Source of the DNA: Arcobacter venerupis
GTDB taxonomy: Bacteria > Campylobacterota > Campylobacteria > Campylobacterales > Arcobacteraceae
Assembly (NCBI RefSeq): GCF_013201665.1
Contig: NZ_CP053840.1
Location: 558,001-622,000 of the forward strand
Reading direction: 5' to 3'
DNA: 64,000 nt
Part shown: positions 1 through 9,900 of the stretch, piece by piece
Position numbering within the stretch: position 1 is the stretch's first letter
Layout: each line of letters begins with the position of its first letter
Translations under genes and position numbers: made by a program
The notes under the pieces: model-generated
What the model saw: the letters and a program-made list of their open reading frames with translations, nothing else
Told to the model about the DNA's origin: nothing
Databases searched by the model: none

Positions 1-1263
1 TATAAATTTTTGGCCTATTACTTCATCTTTTTCATAACCTGTAACTTCAAGCCATTTTTTATTTACATTACAAATAATTCCTTTTTCATTTAATGATTGA
101 TAAGGATAAGGTGCTTCTTCATATAAAAATTTGAATTTATTTTCAATTTGTTTATTTTTATTTGAAATTTCAGAGATATTTGTAAATAGAAGTTTAATGA
201 TTGAATTGTCCAATAAAACAGTATTTAAAATTGTCAATTGAAATAAATTATTGTTAATTTCAATTATTTCATTTTCTTTAAAATCATTAAATTTGATTTT
301 TCTATAAATTTCTTCCCATTTTAAAGCAGGAATAATAGTTGTGATATCATTATCAATTTTAATATCAAATAATTTTGCAGCTTTTTGGTTGAACCAATAA
401 ATTATTTGTTCTTCATCATCATCAAAAAGCTCAATAACTGCTTCATTTAGAGAATTAAAAGTATTTTTTACATCTTTAAGTTTTGATTCTAAAAATAAAT
501 TGTAATTCCCTTTTATATTATTTAGAATATCTTTTGAAGTAATCATAAAATATTCAAGATTTGTTTTATCAAAAATAACAGCTCTTCTTATATCTTCTTG
601 TTTCATTTTATTTACTACATCAAATAACAACTCTTCTTTTTCAAAACTTATGATATTTTTATGCATGAATTGTTGAATATTTAACGTTGTATCAATGTGC
701 TTTTGCGCAAGATTTATAACATCACTTTCTGTTAAAATTCCAATAGGATTTTCTTTATCAAATATCAATATAGAACCGATATTCCTTTCACTCATTAAAT
801 TTATTACAGTTTGAATATTTGATTCTTTTTGTACAAAAAAGGCTTTTGAATTATTTTTTATTAACTCTTTAACTTTAATATTTGTCTTAAATAAATCCTG
901 CTCAAATTCAAAAATAATTTTTTCTTGAATGATTGAACCCAAATAATTATCTTCTTTATCTAAAATAAGAACTCTTCTAATATTGTGATTTAGCATTAAT
1001 CCCAAAACATAATTTATCTCTCTATTTTGTTTAGATGTAATTAATTTTTTATTAGCATAATTAATTGCTTTTTGATTTAAATCTATGTGTTTTGCATACA
1101 AAAATAGAATGTCTCTTTCTGTAATAATTCCAATCGCTTTTTTTTGTTTTAACAAAATAAAATGTTTGGTTCGATTTTTAATCATTAAGTCTAAAACTTC
1201 TTGCAGTGTTAGATCAAAATTTGTAGAATCTTCTAGTGGTGAAATTAACTTAATTAAGCTCAT
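1..1263 (-). CDS. CBS-domain and PAS-domain signalling protein (partial, cut by left edge)
   Basis: The reading frame is open from an ATG at 1263 to the window edge, giving 421 codons with no stop; a weak AGGAC precedes the ATG. The first ~290 residues contain repeated CBS-type units, recognisable by segments such as KKAIGIITERDILFL, DNYLGSIIQEKII and ENPIGILTESDVINL, so two CBS pairs are likely. CBS pairs usually bind adenine nucleotides. The last ~130 residues look like PAS domains, ending in a typical PAS segment (CNVNKKWLEVTGYEKDEVIG). No transmembrane segment is visible, so the protein is probably cytoplasmic. Family members usually continue into a GGDEF, EAL or histidine kinase output domain, which would lie outside the window. 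The output activity therefore cannot be named. Confidence 0.8.
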   Translation of the reverse strand, partial: MSLIKLISPLEDSTNFDLTLQEVLDLMIKNRTKHFILLKQKKAIGIITERDILFLYAKHIDLNQKAINYANKKLITSKQNREINYVLGLMLNHNIRRVLILDKEDNYLGSIIQEKIIFEFEQDLFKTNIKVKELIKNNSKAFFVQKESNIQTVINLMSERNIGSILIFDKENPIGILTESDVINLAQKHIDTTLNIQQFMHKNIISFEKEELLFDVVNKMKQEDIRRAVIFDKTNLEYFMITSKDILNNIKGNYNLFLESKLKDVKNTFNSLNEAVIELFDDDEEQIIYWFNQKAAKLFDIKIDNDITTIIPALKWEEIYRKIKFNDFKENEIIEINNNLFQLTILNTVLLDNSIIKLLFTNISEISNKNKQIENKFKFLYEEAPYPYQSLNEKGIICNVNKKWLEVTGYEKDEVIGQKFI

Positions 1264-1382
1264 TTTTGTCCTATTTTTCGAGAGAAATTGAGGGTTAATC
1301 ATATCCAAAAAGAGCCTAATTAAAGCTAACACAATAAGTTTATATATCAAAATTTACATAACTTTAGATATAATCCCAAACT

Positions 1383-1892
1383 ATGAAAAAGAACAATATA
1401 ATATTAATAGGTTTTATGGGTGTTGGTAAGGGTACAGTAGCTCGTGCTTTGGTTAAAAAATCAAATATGTTTGCTATTGATACTGATGATTTAATCGAAA
1501 GTATGGAAAACAGAAGCATCAAAAAAATCTTTGAAGTTGAGGGTGAACCATATTTTAGAGCCTTAGAAGAAAAGACTGCTTTGTGGTTGGAAAAGAGTGT
1601 AAATAACACAATTATTTCAACAGGTGGTGGATTTTATAAGCAAGAAAATATAAACAAAATAGGAAAAGTTGTTTATCTAAAATCATCATTTCAAGGTATC
1701 TTAGACCGAATTAACGCTGCCCCAAATGCTGCAAATAAATTGAAAAAAAGACCACTTTTACAAAATATGGAAGAGGCAATGAAACTTTATAATTTAAGAG
1801 CAAAAGAGTATGAAAAAGTTGCAAAAATTATAGTTGATGTTGAAAATAAAGATATAAAAGATATTGTAAAAGAGATTTTAGGACAAATATAA
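1383..1892 (+). CDS. aroK: Shikimate kinase
   Basis: A 169-residue protein of normal family length that phosphorylates shikimate at the 3-hydroxyl with ATP, the fifth step of the chorismate (aromatic amino acid) pathway in the cytosol. The Walker A loop GFMGVGKGT lies at residues ~10-18. The substrate-binding DTDD motif is at ~33-36 and the conserved STGGG is near residue 79. The stop overlaps the hisD start by one base (TAATG), so the two biosynthetic genes are probably translationally coupled. The assignment is secure. Confidence 0.95.
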   Translation: MKKNNIILIGFMGVGKGTVARALVKKSNMFAIDTDDLIESMENRSIKKIFEVEGEPYFRALEEKTALWLEKSVNNTIISTGGGFYKQENINKIGKVVYLKSSFQGILDRINAAPNAANKLKKRPLLQNMEEAMKLYNLRAKEYEKVAKIIVDVENKDIKDIVKEILGQI

Positions 1893-3184
1893 TGAAAATA
1901 ATTAATACAAAAGATGTAAATTTTAAATCAGAATTTGATGGAATTTTAGCTCGAGCTAAAAGTGACATCAAAGGTGTTTCAACAATTGTTATGAATATTA
2001 TTGATGAAATTGTTCAAGAAGGAAACACAGCTTTAAAAAGACATATTGAAAAATTTGATAAATGGGAAGTTAAATCAGATGTTGATTTAATGATAAATCC
2101 AGATGATATGAAAAAAGCTTATGACAATATTGATGAAAAATTAAGAGATGCTTTACATATAGCTTATAATAGAATCAAAACTTATCATGAGAAACAACTT
2201 CCAAAATCATGGATAGATTTCGAGTCAAATGGAACAATCCTTGGACAAAAAGTAACTCCTGTTGATAGAGCTGGACTTTATATTCCAGGTGGAAAAGCTG
2301 CATATCCAAGCTCACTTTTAATGAATGCAATTCCAGCAATCGTAGCTGGTGTAAAAGAGATAGTTGTTTGTACTCCAACTCCTGATAATGAAGTAAATGA
2401 ACTTTTATTAGCTGCCTGTCACTTATGTGGAATTAAAAAAGCTTATAAAGTAGGAGGAGCTTCAGCGATTGCTGCAATGGCTTATGGAACTCAAACTATT
2501 CCAAAAGTTGATGTTATTACAGGTCCTGGAAATATTTTTGTAGCAACTGCAAAAAAACTTGTATTTGGTGAAGTAAATATTGATATGATTGCAGGTCCAA
2601 GTGAGATTGGAATACTTGCAGATGAAACAGCAAAACCTCACTATTTAGCAATTGATTTATTATCTCAAGCTGAACATGATGAAATGGCAAGTTCAATTAT
2701 GATTACAACTTGTGAAGAGGTTGCGCAACTTACAAGTAATGAAGTTGAAGAGTATTTGAAAAATTTAAGTAGAGAAACAATTGCTAGAAAATCAATTGAA
2801 GATAGAGGTGCAATTATAGTTGCCTCTTCAATGGAAGAAGCACTTGAATTAATGAATGAAATTGCTCCTGAACACTTAGAAGTTATGACAAAAAATCCAT
2901 TTGAATTATTACCATTTATTAAACATGCAGGTGCAATTTTCTTAGGTGAAAATACTCCTGAACCAATAGGTGATTATTTAGCTGGTCCAAATCATACACT
3001 TCCAACTGGAAGTACAGCTAAATTTTATAGCCCTTTAAATGTAGAAAATTTTATGAAAAAAAGCTCAATTATTAATTTTTCAAAAAATGCAATAAATGAA
3101 TTGGGTGAAGCGTGTGCTTTATTAGCAGATACAGAAGGATTAACAGCTCACGCAAAAGCTGTTAGAGTTAGATTAGAAAAATAG
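1892..3184 (+). CDS. hisD: Histidinol dehydrogenase
   Basis: A 430-residue, full-length NAD-dependent zinc enzyme that oxidises L-histidinol to L-histidine in two steps, the end of histidine biosynthesis. Visible family signatures are VDRAGLYIPGGKAAYPSS, the VDVITGPGN segment, IDMIAGPSEIGI, the zinc and catalytic region SQAEHDE, and NEIAPEHLE, which carries the catalytic Glu-His pair. It begins in the stop codon of aroK and is the last gene of the pair. A run of hairpins follows before the next gene. No anomalies were seen. Confidence 0.96.
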   Translation: MKIINTKDVNFKSEFDGILARAKSDIKGVSTIVMNIIDEIVQEGNTALKRHIEKFDKWEVKSDVDLMINPDDMKKAYDNIDEKLRDALHIAYNRIKTYHEKQLPKSWIDFESNGTILGQKVTPVDRAGLYIPGGKAAYPSSLLMNAIPAIVAGVKEIVVCTPTPDNEVNELLLAACHLCGIKKAYKVGGASAIAAMAYGTQTIPKVDVITGPGNIFVATAKKLVFGEVNIDMIAGPSEIGILADETAKPHYLAIDLLSQAEHDEMASSIMITTCEEVAQLTSNEVEEYLKNLSRETIARKSIEDRGAIIVASSMEEALELMNEIAPEHLEVMTKNPFELLPFIKHAGAIFLGENTPEPIGDYLAGPNHTLPTGSTAKFYSPLNVENFMKKSSIINFSKNAINELGEACALLADTEGLTAHAKAVRVRLEK

Positions 3185-3224
3185 ATATGAATAGGCTTTA
3201 TTCTTAAAGCCCTTTAGGTTTTTG

Positions 3225-3266
3225 CTACTTTTTAAGGATTTTTTACAAATCCTGTTAAAAAAGTAG
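3225..3266. other. Inverted repeat (hairpin) downstream of hisD
   Basis: The arm CTACTTTTTAAGGATT is matched in inverted orientation by AAATCCTGTTAAAAAAGTAG with one bulge, forming a long stem. A smaller GGCTTTATTCTTAAAGCC hairpin lies just upstream at about 3193-3211, and GTTCC/GGAAC at 3283-3302 just downstream. There is no clear U-tract immediately after the long stem. It could be an attenuating or processing hairpin, or part of a terminator cluster between hisD and the DUF2018 gene. Confidence 0.45.
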
Positions 3267-3321
3267 AAATTAAATGAAATAGGTTCCCTTTTAAAGAGGA
3301 ACGATTTAAAAGGAGATAAAT

Positions 3322-3624
3322 ATGTCAATGTTTGGCGATTGGTTTAGTGAAGATGAAGATGATATTTTTATGGGAAGCCCAAAATCTAAATTTTTTGATG
3401 TTTCAAGACAAGCTTCAAAAGAAATAGTTGAAGAAGAGACTGATAAAATAATTGAGAAATTAGCTGTTTTAGAAATGATTATTAGTGAAGATAAAGGTGA
3501 AAATTTTGATATTAATGAATTTATCAAAGAATATACTTTAGAAAACTATGAAAAAGTAAAAGCTATGAAAAAAGGTCTTTATGTTGAATTTACAGGTGAA
3601 ATAATCTGTAGATTAGATTCATAA
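3322..3624 (+). CDS. DUF2018 family protein
   Basis: A 100-residue acidic, helical protein with an AAAAGGAG ribosome-binding site before the ATG. Length, the start MSMFGDWFSEDEDDIFMGSP and the location directly upstream of the polyprenyl synthase, hemA and proS match my recollection of the H. pylori HP0242 locus and the DUF2018 family. HP0242 is known as a small homodimer with an intertwined, knotted helical fold. Its biochemical function is not established. The protein has no signal peptide or membrane segment. The link to HP0242 rests on synteny and size; the sequence resemblance was not aligned. Confidence 0.7.
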   Translation: MSMFGDWFSEDEDDIFMGSPKSKFFDVSRQASKEIVEEETDKIIEKLAVLEMIISEDKGENFDINEFIKEYTLENYEKVKAMKKGLYVEFTGEIICRLDS

Positions 3625-3633
3625 GGTCAAAAA

Positions 3634-4533
3634 GTGGAAGAGTTACAACAAGTAAAAGAACAAATAAAAAAATTTGTAGAAGTTTGTAATGACAAAAAAA
3701 GTTTAGAACTTTTAGATATGTTAGCAACTGGAAAAATGTTACGTTCTAAACTTATTTTGAAAATTGCTGGAATAAATGAAGAGAGTATTAAACTTTGTGC
3801 TGTTGTTGAGATGATTCATGCAGCTTCTCTTTTGCATGATGATGTAATTGATGATGCAGATACAAGACGTGGTCAGCCTTCAGTTAATGCACTTTATGAT
3901 AATAAAACTTCTATTATGTTTGGAGATATTTTATACTCACGTGCATTTACAGAACTTTCTCAAATGGATAAAAAGGTTGCTTATACAATTTCAAATGCTG
4001 TAACACTTCTTAGTATTGGTGAAATGATAGATGTTGATTTAACAAATAGTTTTAACAAATCTTATGATTTATACCTTGATATGATTTATAAAAAAACAGC
4101 TTCTTTAATAGAAGCATCAGCAAAAGCAGCTGCAATCTTAGCAGGACTAGATGTTGATAAATATGCCTTATATGGTAAAAATCTTGGACTTGCTTTTCAA
4201 ATGATAGATGATATTTTAGATATTACTCAAGATAGTGCAACTCTTGGAAAACCAGCAATGCATGATTATATTGAGGGCAAAGTTACAATTCCATATTTAT
4301 TACTTCATGAAAGAATTGAAGATAAAACAAAATTAGAATCTTTATATAAAAAAGAGTTGACTCAAGATGAGAGTTCTTGGATAAAAGAGCAAATGAATAT
4401 TACAAATGCTCTAAACGATTCAATTTTACAAGCTAAAGCTATTGGAAACGAAGCTATAAATGCAGTAATTGATGAAAAAGATAGTCAAACTCTTGTGATG
4501 ATTATGAAAGCTATGATAGAAAGAGAGTTTTAG
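3634..4533 (+). CDS. ispB: Polyprenyl diphosphate synthase (octaprenyl/long-chain type)
   Basis: A 299-residue trans-prenyltransferase that elongates farnesyl or geranyl diphosphate with isopentenyl diphosphate, making the isoprenoid side chain of menaquinone. The first Asp-rich motif is LLHDDVIDDADTRRG at ~66-80 and the second is MIDDILD at ~190-196. The segment GKMLRSKLIL near residue 33 carries the diphosphate-binding Arg. The start codon is GTG. The gene ends directly against the hemA ATG, so the two are co-translated. The chain length of the product cannot be read with confidence; ispB is the conventional name for the syntenic gene. Confidence 0.88.
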   Translation: MEELQQVKEQIKKFVEVCNDKKSLELLDMLATGKMLRSKLILKIAGINEESIKLCAVVEMIHAASLLHDDVIDDADTRRGQPSVNALYDNKTSIMFGDILYSRAFTELSQMDKKVAYTISNAVTLLSIGEMIDVDLTNSFNKSYDLYLDMIYKKTASLIEASAKAAAILAGLDVDKYALYGKNLGLAFQMIDDILDITQDSATLGKPAMHDYIEGKVTIPYLLLHERIEDKTKLESLYKKELTQDESSWIKEQMNITNALNDSILQAKAIGNEAINAVIDEKDSQTLVMIMKAMIEREF

Positions 4534-5856
4534 ATGAGTTATTTAGTAATTAGTTTTTCTCACAAAAATATTGATATAAAAATGAGAGAAAAACTGGCTT
4601 TTAACGGCGAAGAAGATAAAGATAGATATTTAAGACAAATATTAGAAAATGAACATACAAAAGAGGCTGTAGTTTTATCAACTTGTAATAGAGTTGAAAT
4701 AGTTACCAGATCTTCAAATGTAAAAAATAGTGCTAAAAATATTATAGAAAAACTATCTGCATATTCAGGTTTAGATTTTGATACTTTATATGATAGAGCT
4801 GATATTTACGATAATGATGGAGCCGTTCATCATCTTTTTTCAGTTGCGTCTGCTTTGGATTCTTTAGTTATTGGTGAAACACAAATTGTTGGACAGTTAA
4901 AAGATGCTTTTAGATTTTCTCAAGCAAAAGGACATTGTTCAACAAATATAACAAGAGTTATGCATTATGCTTTTAAATGTGCTGCAAATGTTAGAAATGC
5001 TACAAGTTTAGGAACTGGTTCAGTTTCTGTGGCTTCAACAGCAGTTGCAAAAGCTAAAGAAATTATTGGAAATACAAAAGGTGTAAAAGCACTTGTAATT
5101 GGTGCCGGTGAGATGAGTGAATTAACTATCAAACACTTGATTTCATCTGGTTTTGATGTCGTTCTTACAAGTCGTGATATAAAAAAAGCTCAAAATTTAG
5201 CTAGTACTTTTCTCGAAGAGAGTGCTAAAGCACAAGAAGTAAAAGTTGATGTTAAACCATATAGTGAATTAACAAATTTATTAGCACAAATTCCAGTTAT
5301 GATAACAGCAACTTCAGCTCCATATCCAATTATTACAAAAGAGAATGCTCCAAGTAGTTTAATTAATAGATATTGGTTTGATATTGCAGTTCCAAGAGAT
5401 ATTGATGAAAATATTTCATTGAGTGGATTGGAAGTTTTCACTGTTGATGATTTACAAGATATTGTAAATGAAAATATGAGTTTACGAGCGGAACAAGCAA
5501 AAATGGCTTATTCAATTGTGAGTCGAATGTCAATGGAATTTTTTGAGTGGTTAAAATCTTTAGAGATTGAACCTGTAGTAAAAAATCTTTATCTAAAAGG
5601 TGAAACAATCATCGATAAAAAAGTTAAAAATGCAATAAAAAAAGGTTATATAAGAGCAGAGGAAGAAGAAAATATTAGAAAACTTTGTCAAACTGTAATC
5701 ACAGAATATTTACATAATCCATCAAAACAATTAAAAGATATTTCAAAAAATATGGAGTGTGATTTAGTTGTTTCAACTGTTCAAAATATGTTTGCATTAA
5801 ATAAAGAATCAAACATACCAAAAAAATACAAATGTGACCATCTAACAAAAAATTAA
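4534..5856 (+). CDS. hemA: Glutamyl-tRNA reductase
   Basis: A 440-residue NADPH-dependent enzyme that reduces glutamyl-tRNA(Glu) to glutamate-1-semialdehyde, the first committed step of C5-pathway tetrapyrrole synthesis. The nucleophilic cysteine lies in LSTCNRVEIVTR near residue 50. The substrate domain continues through GETQIVGQLKDAF, and the Rossmann nucleotide-binding site is seen at ALVIGAGEMSELT near residue 190. A C-terminal helical dimerisation domain follows. It starts one base after the polyprenyl synthase stop and lies 16 bases before proS. The length is typical for Campylobacterota. Confidence 0.96.
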   Translation: MSYLVISFSHKNIDIKMREKLAFNGEEDKDRYLRQILENEHTKEAVVLSTCNRVEIVTRSSNVKNSAKNIIEKLSAYSGLDFDTLYDRADIYDNDGAVHHLFSVASALDSLVIGETQIVGQLKDAFRFSQAKGHCSTNITRVMHYAFKCAANVRNATSLGTGSVSVASTAVAKAKEIIGNTKGVKALVIGAGEMSELTIKHLISSGFDVVLTSRDIKKAQNLASTFLEESAKAQEVKVDVKPYSELTNLLAQIPVMITATSAPYPIITKENAPSSLINRYWFDIAVPRDIDENISLSGLEVFTVDDLQDIVNENMSLRAEQAKMAYSIVSRMSMEFFEWLKSLEIEPVVKNLYLKGETIIDKKVKNAIKKGYIRAEEEENIRKLCQTVITEYLHNPSKQLKDISKNMECDLVVSTVQNMFALNKESNIPKKYKCDHLTKN

Positions 5857-5872
5857 AATAGGAAAATAATCA

Positions 5873-7576
5873 ATGAAATTTAGTAAAATGTTTATCCCAA
5901 CAACTAAAGAAACACCAAATGATGCGACATTACCATCACATCAATTTTTATTAAGAGCTGGATTTATTGCTCAAACAGGAGCTGGAATTTATGATTTTAT
6001 GCCTATGGGAAAAATTGTTTTAGATAAAATTAGAGCTGTTGTAAAAGATGAAATGGATAAAGCAGGAGCAAATGAAGTTCAATTTGGTTTTGTAACTCCT
6101 TTATCTCTTTGGGAAGAATCAGGACGAGCAAATACTATGGGAAATGAGCTTTTAAGATTTAAAGATAGAAAAAATACAAATTTTGTTTTATCTCCTACAA
6201 ATGAAGAAGCTGTTGTAAATATGGTTAAAAATAGAATTACTTCATATAAAGATTTACCAATTCATCTTTATCAAATTAATACAAAATTTAGAGATGAAGC
6301 AAGACCTAGATTTGGTCTTATGAGAGGTAGAGAATTTTTAATGAAAGATGGATATTCTTTTCACTCTTCAGCTGAAGATTTAGTAAGAGAATTTAATCTT
6401 ATGGAAGAGACTTATAAAAAGGTTTATACAAGACTTGGTTTAAATTTTAGAGTTGTTGCTGCTGATAGTGGTGCAATTGGTGGAAGTGGTTCTAAAGAGT
6501 TCCATGTAATAGCAGATTCAGGTGAAGATACAATTGTTGTATGTGATTCTTGTGATTATGGAGCTAATATTGAAGCAGCAACTAGAAAAGCTGTAACAAA
6601 AGAGAAACTAGAAACAATTAAAATTGAAAAAATCGAAACTCCAAATTGTAAAACAATAGACGAAGTTAGCAGTTTTTTAAATGCTGATTCTTATTACTCT
6701 ATGAAAGCTGTAATCAAAAAAGCTGTTTATGAAGATAAAACTCAAATAGTAGTTTTCTTTGTAAGAGGTTGTGATGAATTAGAAGAGACTAAAGCTTGTA
6801 ATTCAGTTGCTGCTTTAGAATTAGCTGATGCAAATGAAGATGATTTAAAAGATGCTGGTTTAGTTGCTGGATATTGTGGAATTATTGATTTACCTAAAAA
6901 TGTAAAAGTTGTAGTTGATAATGAACTACAAGGGGAAAATAATTTAGTTTGTGGAGCAAATGAAGAAAATTACCATTTAAAAGGTGTTGATTTAACTGTT
7001 TTAGAATTAAATTATGCTGATTTAGTTGCTGTTCAAGAGGGTGATATTTGTGCTTGTTGTGGTGGAAAATTATCTTATACAAAAGGAATTGAAGCTGGAC
7101 ATATTTTCCAATTAGGAACAAAATATTCACAAGCTATGAATGCGAACTTTTTAGATGAAAATGGAAAAGCAAAACCTTTTGTTATGGGATGTTATGGAAT
7201 TGGAGTTTCAAGATTAGTAGCGGCTGTAATTGAGCAAAACCATGATGAAAAAGGTTGTCTATGGACAAAAGAGACTGCACCTTTTATGGTTGATATTATA
7301 GTTTCAAACTCTAAAAAAGAAGAAGAAGCAAGTGCTGGTGAAAAAATCTATGAAGATTTAAAAGCAGCTGGAGTTCAAGTACTTTTAGATGATAGAATAA
7401 ATGCTAGATTTGGTTTTAAAATGGGAGATTTTGAACTAATTGGTTTTCCTTATGCTGTTGTAATTGGTAAAAAATTAGTTGATGGTTTTGTAGAAGTTGT
7501 AGATAGAAAAACTTTAGAAAAAACAGATGTAAAAATAGAAGATGTAGTTTCTACAATAATTGAATTAATTAAATAA
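5873..7576 (+). CDS. proS: Prolyl-tRNA synthetase
   Basis: A 567-residue class II aminoacyl-tRNA synthetase that charges tRNA(Pro). The N-terminal catalytic core includes the [12 protein letters not shown] segment, motif 2 in [20 protein letters not shown], and motif 3 in [17 protein letters not shown]. Between them, at residues ~225-390, sits the INS editing insertion that hydrolyses Ala-tRNA(Pro), as in bacterial-type enzymes of this length. A C-terminal anticodon-binding domain follows ([17 protein letters not shown]). A GGAAAA Shine-Dalgarno precedes the ATG. The neighbours hemA and the polyprenyl synthase are in the same direction, consistent with one transcript. Confidence 0.97.
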   Translation: MKFSKMFIPTTKETPNDATLPSHQFLLRAGFIAQTGAGIYDFMPMGKIVLDKIRAVVKDEMDKAGANEVQFGFVTPLSLWEESGRANTMGNELLRFKDRKNTNFVLSPTNEEAVVNMVKNRITSYKDLPIHLYQINTKFRDEARPRFGLMRGREFLMKDGYSFHSSAEDLVREFNLMEETYKKVYTRLGLNFRVVAADSGAIGGSGSKEFHVIADSGEDTIVVCDSCDYGANIEAATRKAVTKEKLETIKIEKIETPNCKTIDEVSSFLNADSYYSMKAVIKKAVYEDKTQIVVFFVRGCDELEETKACNSVAALELADANEDDLKDAGLVAGYCGIIDLPKNVKVVVDNELQGENNLVCGANEENYHLKGVDLTVLELNYADLVAVQEGDICACCGGKLSYTKGIEAGHIFQLGTKYSQAMNANFLDENGKAKPFVMGCYGIGVSRLVAAVIEQNHDEKGCLWTKETAPFMVDIIVSNSKKEEEASAGEKIYEDLKAAGVQVLLDDRINARFGFKMGDFELIGFPYAVVIGKKLVDGFVEVVDRKTLEKTDVKIEDVVSTIIELIK

Positions 7577-7587
7577 TAGGAGAAAAT

Positions 7588-8448
7588 TTGGAAAAAGAGT
7601 TAGAAAAAAACATAGATGGTATAACAAAAAGTATAACTTCATATATTCCAGATAATATTGTTGAAATTATTAGCAGTTATACTTTTTCATTATTAATGGC
7701 TTTATTAATTTTTGTTATTGGTAAATGGGCTGTTAATAAAATAGTTGGACTATTCGGGAAAGTTTTAAGAAAAGTAAAAGGAATGGATGAAACTCTAATT
7801 AAATTTTTAGAGAATATCGTTTATTACGCTTTGATGATTGTTGTTCTTTTAACATCATTAGGAAAACTAGGAGTTGAAACAACTTCATTTTTAGCAATTC
7901 TAGGAGCTGCTGGTCTTGCTATTGGTTTAGCTTTAAAAGATTCTTTAGGGAATTTTGCTTCAGGTGTTATGATTATTTTATTTAAACCTTTAAAAGTAGG
8001 AGACTTTGTTACAGCTGGTGGAGTTACTGGAACTGTGAGTGAAGTTGGTATTTTTAATTCTGTTTTTATAACAGGTGATAATCAAAAAATTATTGTTCCA
8101 AATGGATCAATCACAAGTGGAACAATCACAAATGTAAATGCTTTTGATACAAGAAGAGTTGATTTAATTGTTGGTATTGGTTATGGAGATGATATTAAAA
8201 AAGCAAAAGATGTTTTAAATTCAATCATAACTTCAAATGAAAAAGTTTTAGTTGAAAAAGGTATTACTGTTGCAGTTTCAGAATTAGCTGATTCATCAGT
8301 AAATTTTGTAGTTAGAGCTTGGGTTAAAACTCCTGATTATTGGGATGTGAAATTTGCTTTAACTGAATCAATAAAAATTACATTTGATAAAGAGGGTATT
8401 TCAATTCCATATCCTCAACAAGATGTACACCACTATAATAAAATTTAA
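7588..8448 (+). CDS. MscS-family mechanosensitive ion channel
   Basis: A 286-residue inner-membrane channel close in size to E. coli MscS, expected to open under hypo-osmotic membrane tension. Three transmembrane helices are visible at ~26-46, ~66-88 and the pore-lining ~93-125. The last is Gly/Ala-rich (AILGAAGLAIGLALKDSLGN), as is diagnostic for the family. It is followed by the beta domain with FKPLKVGDFV and a C-terminal mixed alpha/beta region ending IPYPQQDVH. The start is TTG behind a TAGGAG ribosome-binding site. The end overlaps the next gene by 26 bases in another frame. Confidence 0.92.
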   Translation: MEKELEKNIDGITKSITSYIPDNIVEIISSYTFSLLMALLIFVIGKWAVNKIVGLFGKVLRKVKGMDETLIKFLENIVYYALMIVVLLTSLGKLGVETTSFLAILGAAGLAIGLALKDSLGNFASGVMIILFKPLKVGDFVTAGGVTGTVSEVGIFNSVFITGDNQKIIVPNGSITSGTITNVNAFDTRRVDLIVGIGYGDDIKKAKDVLNSIITSNEKVLVEKGITVAVSELADSSVNFVVRAWVKTPDYWDVKFALTESIKITFDKEGISIPYPQQDVHHYNKI

Positions 8449-9820
8449 TCTACCTTCTATTTTAGAAGAGATTTTAAATGACCTACAAAAAATTGGTGCA
8501 ATTCCAATTTTAGTAGGTGGAAGTGTAAGAGATCACTTTTTAAATATTCCAGTAAAAGATTACGATGTAGAAATCTTTGGAATAGACTGCTTTGAAACAA
8601 TTGAAAAATGCCTACAAAAATATGGTTCTGTTAAATTAGTTGGAAAATCATTTGGAGTATTAACTCTTAGCGTTGATGAGTATGATTTTGATTTTGCACT
8701 TCCAAGAAGTGAAAAAAAAGTTGGAAACTCACACCAAGACTTTGAAATAACAACAAATGCCAAACTAAGCTTCAAAGAGGCCGCTTTAAGAAGAGATTTT
8801 ACTATAAATGCAATAGGATATGATTTTTCACAAAAAGAGTTTTTAGACCCCTTTGATGGAATAAATGATTTAAAAAATAAAACTATAAAACATATAAATG
8901 ATAAGACTTTTATTGAAGATAGTTTACGCGTTTATAGGGCTGTGGGGTTTGCTAGTAGATTTAATTTTAAACTAGAAGAAAAAACTAAAGAACTTTGTAA
9001 ACAAATAGTTTTAAGCAATGAATTAGAGTATTTACCAAAAGAGAGAATTTATGAAGAGTTTAAAAAACTCTTTTTAAAATCATCAAAACCCTCAATTGCT
9101 TTTGAACTAATGCGTGAGTTAGGAATTTTAAAATATTTTCCTGAATTAGAAGTTTTGATAAATTGTATTCAAGATAAAGAATATCATCCTGAGGGTGATG
9201 TTTGGATTCATACGATGATGTGTATTGATGAAATGGCTAGAATTTTAAAAGAAGAAAATATAGAAAATGAATATAGAAAGTTATATTTATTTTATGCAAT
9301 ACTTTGTCATGATTTAGGAAAACCTTTTTGTACTCAAGAGATAAATGGAAAAATAACTTCTCACAAACACGAATCTTTAGGAATAGAGCCAACAATTTCT
9401 TTTTTATCAAAACTAACAAATGAAAAAAAATTTATAGAGATAGTTTGTTCTTTAGTGAAAAATCATTTAGCACCTTTTCAACTATATTTAGCGGAATCAT
9501 CATTAAAAGCAATAAAAAGATTATCTTTAAAGGTAAATATTGAAGATTTGTGTTTAGTTTGTTTGGCAGATTGTTTAGGAAGAACTATTTTAGATAAAGA
9601 GAAATGTCCAAAGGCAACTTCTTGGCTTTTAGAAAAAGCAAAAGAGTTAAATATAGAAAATAAAGCAATAGAACCTTTAATTCAAGGAAGAGATTTAATA
9701 GCTTTAGGTTTTAAACCATCTAAAAAATTTAAAGAGATTTTAGAGTTTGCATTTGATTTACAATTAGATGATAACTTAGAAAAAGAGTTCATTATTAATA
9801 AAATTAAAGAAAAATACTAA
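8423..9820 (+). CDS. CCA tRNA nucleotidyltransferase / poly(A) polymerase-type protein with HD domain
   Basis: A 465-residue class II nucleotidyltransferase. The catalytic segment GGSVRDHFLNIPVKDYDVEIFG sits near residues 30-50 with the DxE metal ligands. RRDFTINAIGYD and DPFDGINDL follow, the usual CCA-adding enzyme signatures. An RNA-binding helical segment with EDSLRVYRAVGFASRF comes next, then an HD-type phosphohydrolase site (CHDLGKP near residue 310). The likely role is adding or repairing the 3' CCA of tRNA. An upstream ATG at 8384 exists in frame, but it would deepen the overlap with the MscS gene, so I chose 8423. Some bacteria split A- and CC-adding activities, so the exact activity is not certain. 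Confidence 0.85.
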   Translation: MYTTIIKFNLPSILEEILNDLQKIGAIPILVGGSVRDHFLNIPVKDYDVEIFGIDCFETIEKCLQKYGSVKLVGKSFGVLTLSVDEYDFDFALPRSEKKVGNSHQDFEITTNAKLSFKEAALRRDFTINAIGYDFSQKEFLDPFDGINDLKNKTIKHINDKTFIEDSLRVYRAVGFASRFNFKLEEKTKELCKQIVLSNELEYLPKERIYEEFKKLFLKSSKPSIAFELMRELGILKYFPELEVLINCIQDKEYHPEGDVWIHTMMCIDEMARILKEENIENEYRKLYLFYAILCHDLGKPFCTQEINGKITSHKHESLGIEPTISFLSKLTNEKKFIEIVCSLVKNHLAPFQLYLAESSLKAIKRLSLKVNIEDLCLVCLADCLGRTILDKEKCPKATSWLLEKAKELNIENKAIEPLIQGRDLIALGFKPSKKFKEILEFAFDLQLDDNLEKEFIINKIKEKY

Positions 9821-9900
9821 AATAATTATTTATTTCACTGCTATTTAAGTCTTATTTAAATCAATTACAATAGAATAAATCAAACTTTTAAGGAGAAAAT

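Noticed and set aside
1085-1291. Plus-strand 68-codon frame near the left edge
   Set aside because: It is antisense to the CBS-domain coding sequence, which has clear domain content.
8384-8422. Upstream in-frame start for the CCA-type enzyme
   Set aside because: It would lengthen the overlap with the MscS gene to 65 bases and adds residues not typical of the family; ATG at 8423 is enough.
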